A stretch of DNA of 64,000 nucleotides. It comes from Gymnothorax reevesii. Lineage: Eukaryota > Chordata > Actinopteri > Anguilliformes > Muraenidae. The DNA is taken from contig CM056573.1 in assembly GCA_029721435.1 (NCBI GenBank), positions 120,055,947-120,119,946 of the forward strand, in the 5' to 3' direction. Positions 63,234-64,000 of this stretch are shown piece after piece. Position 1 is the stretch's first letter. The number at the start of each line of letters is the position of its first letter. The position numbers and the translations under genes were made by a program. The notes under the pieces were generated by a model. The model saw only the letters and a program-made list of their open reading frames with translations. It searched no databases and was not told where the DNA came from.

Positions 63234-63755
63234 TGGGTAAGTTAATAAAAAACCAAGAACGTTGTCCCGATGAAGAAGTGACCTCGTTTTTCATGTCAAA
63301 AGCAGGAAAAGTTTATTCCACAGCTGGCCGTGAGAAAAACAGCATGATGCAAAGTTCTAAAATTCCTTCATTTTGTAAGAAACTTTATACATGTTAAAGT
63401 ACAGACATTTGCATATGATTTCTTTAATGTTATCAGAAGTTGCTGCTGATTGGTTCCAGGGTTTACACATTGATAAAGAGCAATACTCTACAATTGGGCC
63501 TCTCCTGAACCACCCAACTTAATTGGTTCAATAGATTCCCAACCCCTGGAAGTGAGCTCCATATGTGGGCATACTGAACCTCCAACTAAGAGGTGCTAGT
63601 GTCTATTGTCCTGTCGGAACTGAAGACAAACGGAGATTCCAGCTGGAAGTCACAAATAGGCGATATGTCCTGCCGGACCTGACGGCTTCTCTTTATCTCC
63701 TAATTCGCATTCATTACCCATTGATCAAACCGTCCGGCTCCCCATATTGCTAACA
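63234..63755 (-). mobile_element. LTR of a retroelement, minus strand
   Basis: On the minus strand the segment starts TGTTAGCAATATGGGGAGCC (from 63755) and ends TTACCCA (63234), so it has the TG...CA form of an LTR at about 522 bp. It contains a TATA-like TATAAAG (complement of 63383-63389), an AATAAA signal (complement of 63312-63317) about 70 bp downstream and an octamer-like ATGCAAAT (complement of 63409-63416). The order promoter, polyadenylation signal, end, primer-site-like sequence is that of an LTR. Downstream (towards 62500) no gag or pol frame was recognised, so only the 5' end survives. Gypsy-like or old endogenous retrovirus are both possible. Flanking duplication was not seen. 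Confidence 0.55.
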
Positions 63756-64000
63756 CCTAAAAATCCTGTTTCCCAACAATATCTTATCGGCCCATAGGGC
63801 CGGTAAGCTAAAATGTTTCCATAGTTGTTACACAGCAGAATGAACTTTTTTTTCAAAACCCATGTCGTGATTACTGTGAAATGCCCCCGTTATAGACTCT
63901 TAATTTACTGCTACTTGTGATTTATCCGCACATATTTTCAGTTATGATGTCAGGAGTCAGCATCTAGGAGTATTTATATTATCCTGGACAGTGATCCTTA
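63756..64000. other. Non-coding end of window
   Basis: AT-rich unique DNA with a nine-base T run near 63847. Nothing else visible. Confidence 0.6.

Overview
The window is 64 kb of AT-rich vertebrate nuclear DNA with no protein-coding exon that I can defend. The dispersed repeats are those of ray-finned fish, most likely a teleost: several Tc1-like families, hAT-like and Harbinger-like non-autonomous elements, tRNA-derived SINEs, an L1-like LINE, the GTGACCTTGA repeat, the AAATGGTAAATGGACTG repeat and the GTGGGGAC/GTCCCCAC repeat. It also has many long CA/TG, CT and poly-G/poly-C tracts. No operon-like packing, viral genome or bacterial gene is visible. The species cannot be named from this sequence alone.

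Layout. 1-6 kb: mostly unique DNA, with a SINE-like repeat at 876-1535 split by an hAT-like MITE, and CT-rich microsatellites near 4.5 kb. 6-14 kb: unique DNA with a SINE remnant (6.3 kb), a duplicated GTGACCTTGA repeat (9.2-9.6 kb) and two poly-C tracts (13.8 and 14.05 kb). 14.28-14.99 kb: a minus-strand tRNA-type SINE whose internal promoter region is split by a 533-bp element with perfect 16-bp inverted ends, TTA target duplications and a perfect 17-bp hairpin near its centre. 15-20 kb: unique DNA. 20.3-20.9 kb: eroded Harbinger-type coding fragments. 21.0-22.7 kb: palindromes, a short fish repeat and a GC-rich minisatellite with higher-order structure. 22.7-28.5 kb: unique DNA. 28.5-30.2 kb: a complete but dead Tc1-like element carrying a piece of a second Tc1 family. 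33.4-34.3 kb: another dead Tc1. 34.9-35.3 kb: SINE plus CA repeat. 35.6-37.0 kb: the 3' end of an L1-like ORF2 on the minus strand. 40.65-41.2 kb and 41.76-42.37 kb: two non-autonomous DNA elements. 42.8-43.3 kb: three copies of a ~185-bp repeat. 46.0-46.6 kb: the GTGGGGAC repeat. 51.5-52.3 kb: a probable Tc1-related remnant and a long imperfect palindrome. 57.1-57.96 kb: two and a half copies of a ~330-bp repeat. 58.3 kb: a SINE remnant. 63.2-63.76 kb: a minus-strand LTR with TATA box, AATAAA signal and primer-binding-site-like sequence.

How it fits together. Nothing here forms a working pathway. The window reads as intergenic or long-intron DNA in which old mobile elements, several nested, sit between long repeat-poor stretches. 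Some of those stretches (near 17.7, 26.9, 44.9, 47.6 and 60.2 kb) look like candidate conserved non-coding DNA, but that is inference and needs an alignment. Every long open reading frame I inspected is either a transposon remnant, a by-product of a tandem repeat, or too short and featureless to call a gene. I found no clear evidence of an undescribed biological system. The best-supported unusual items are the TTA-flanked element inside the SINE promoter, the 185-bp and 330-bp tandem arrays, and the minisatellite that is open on both strands.
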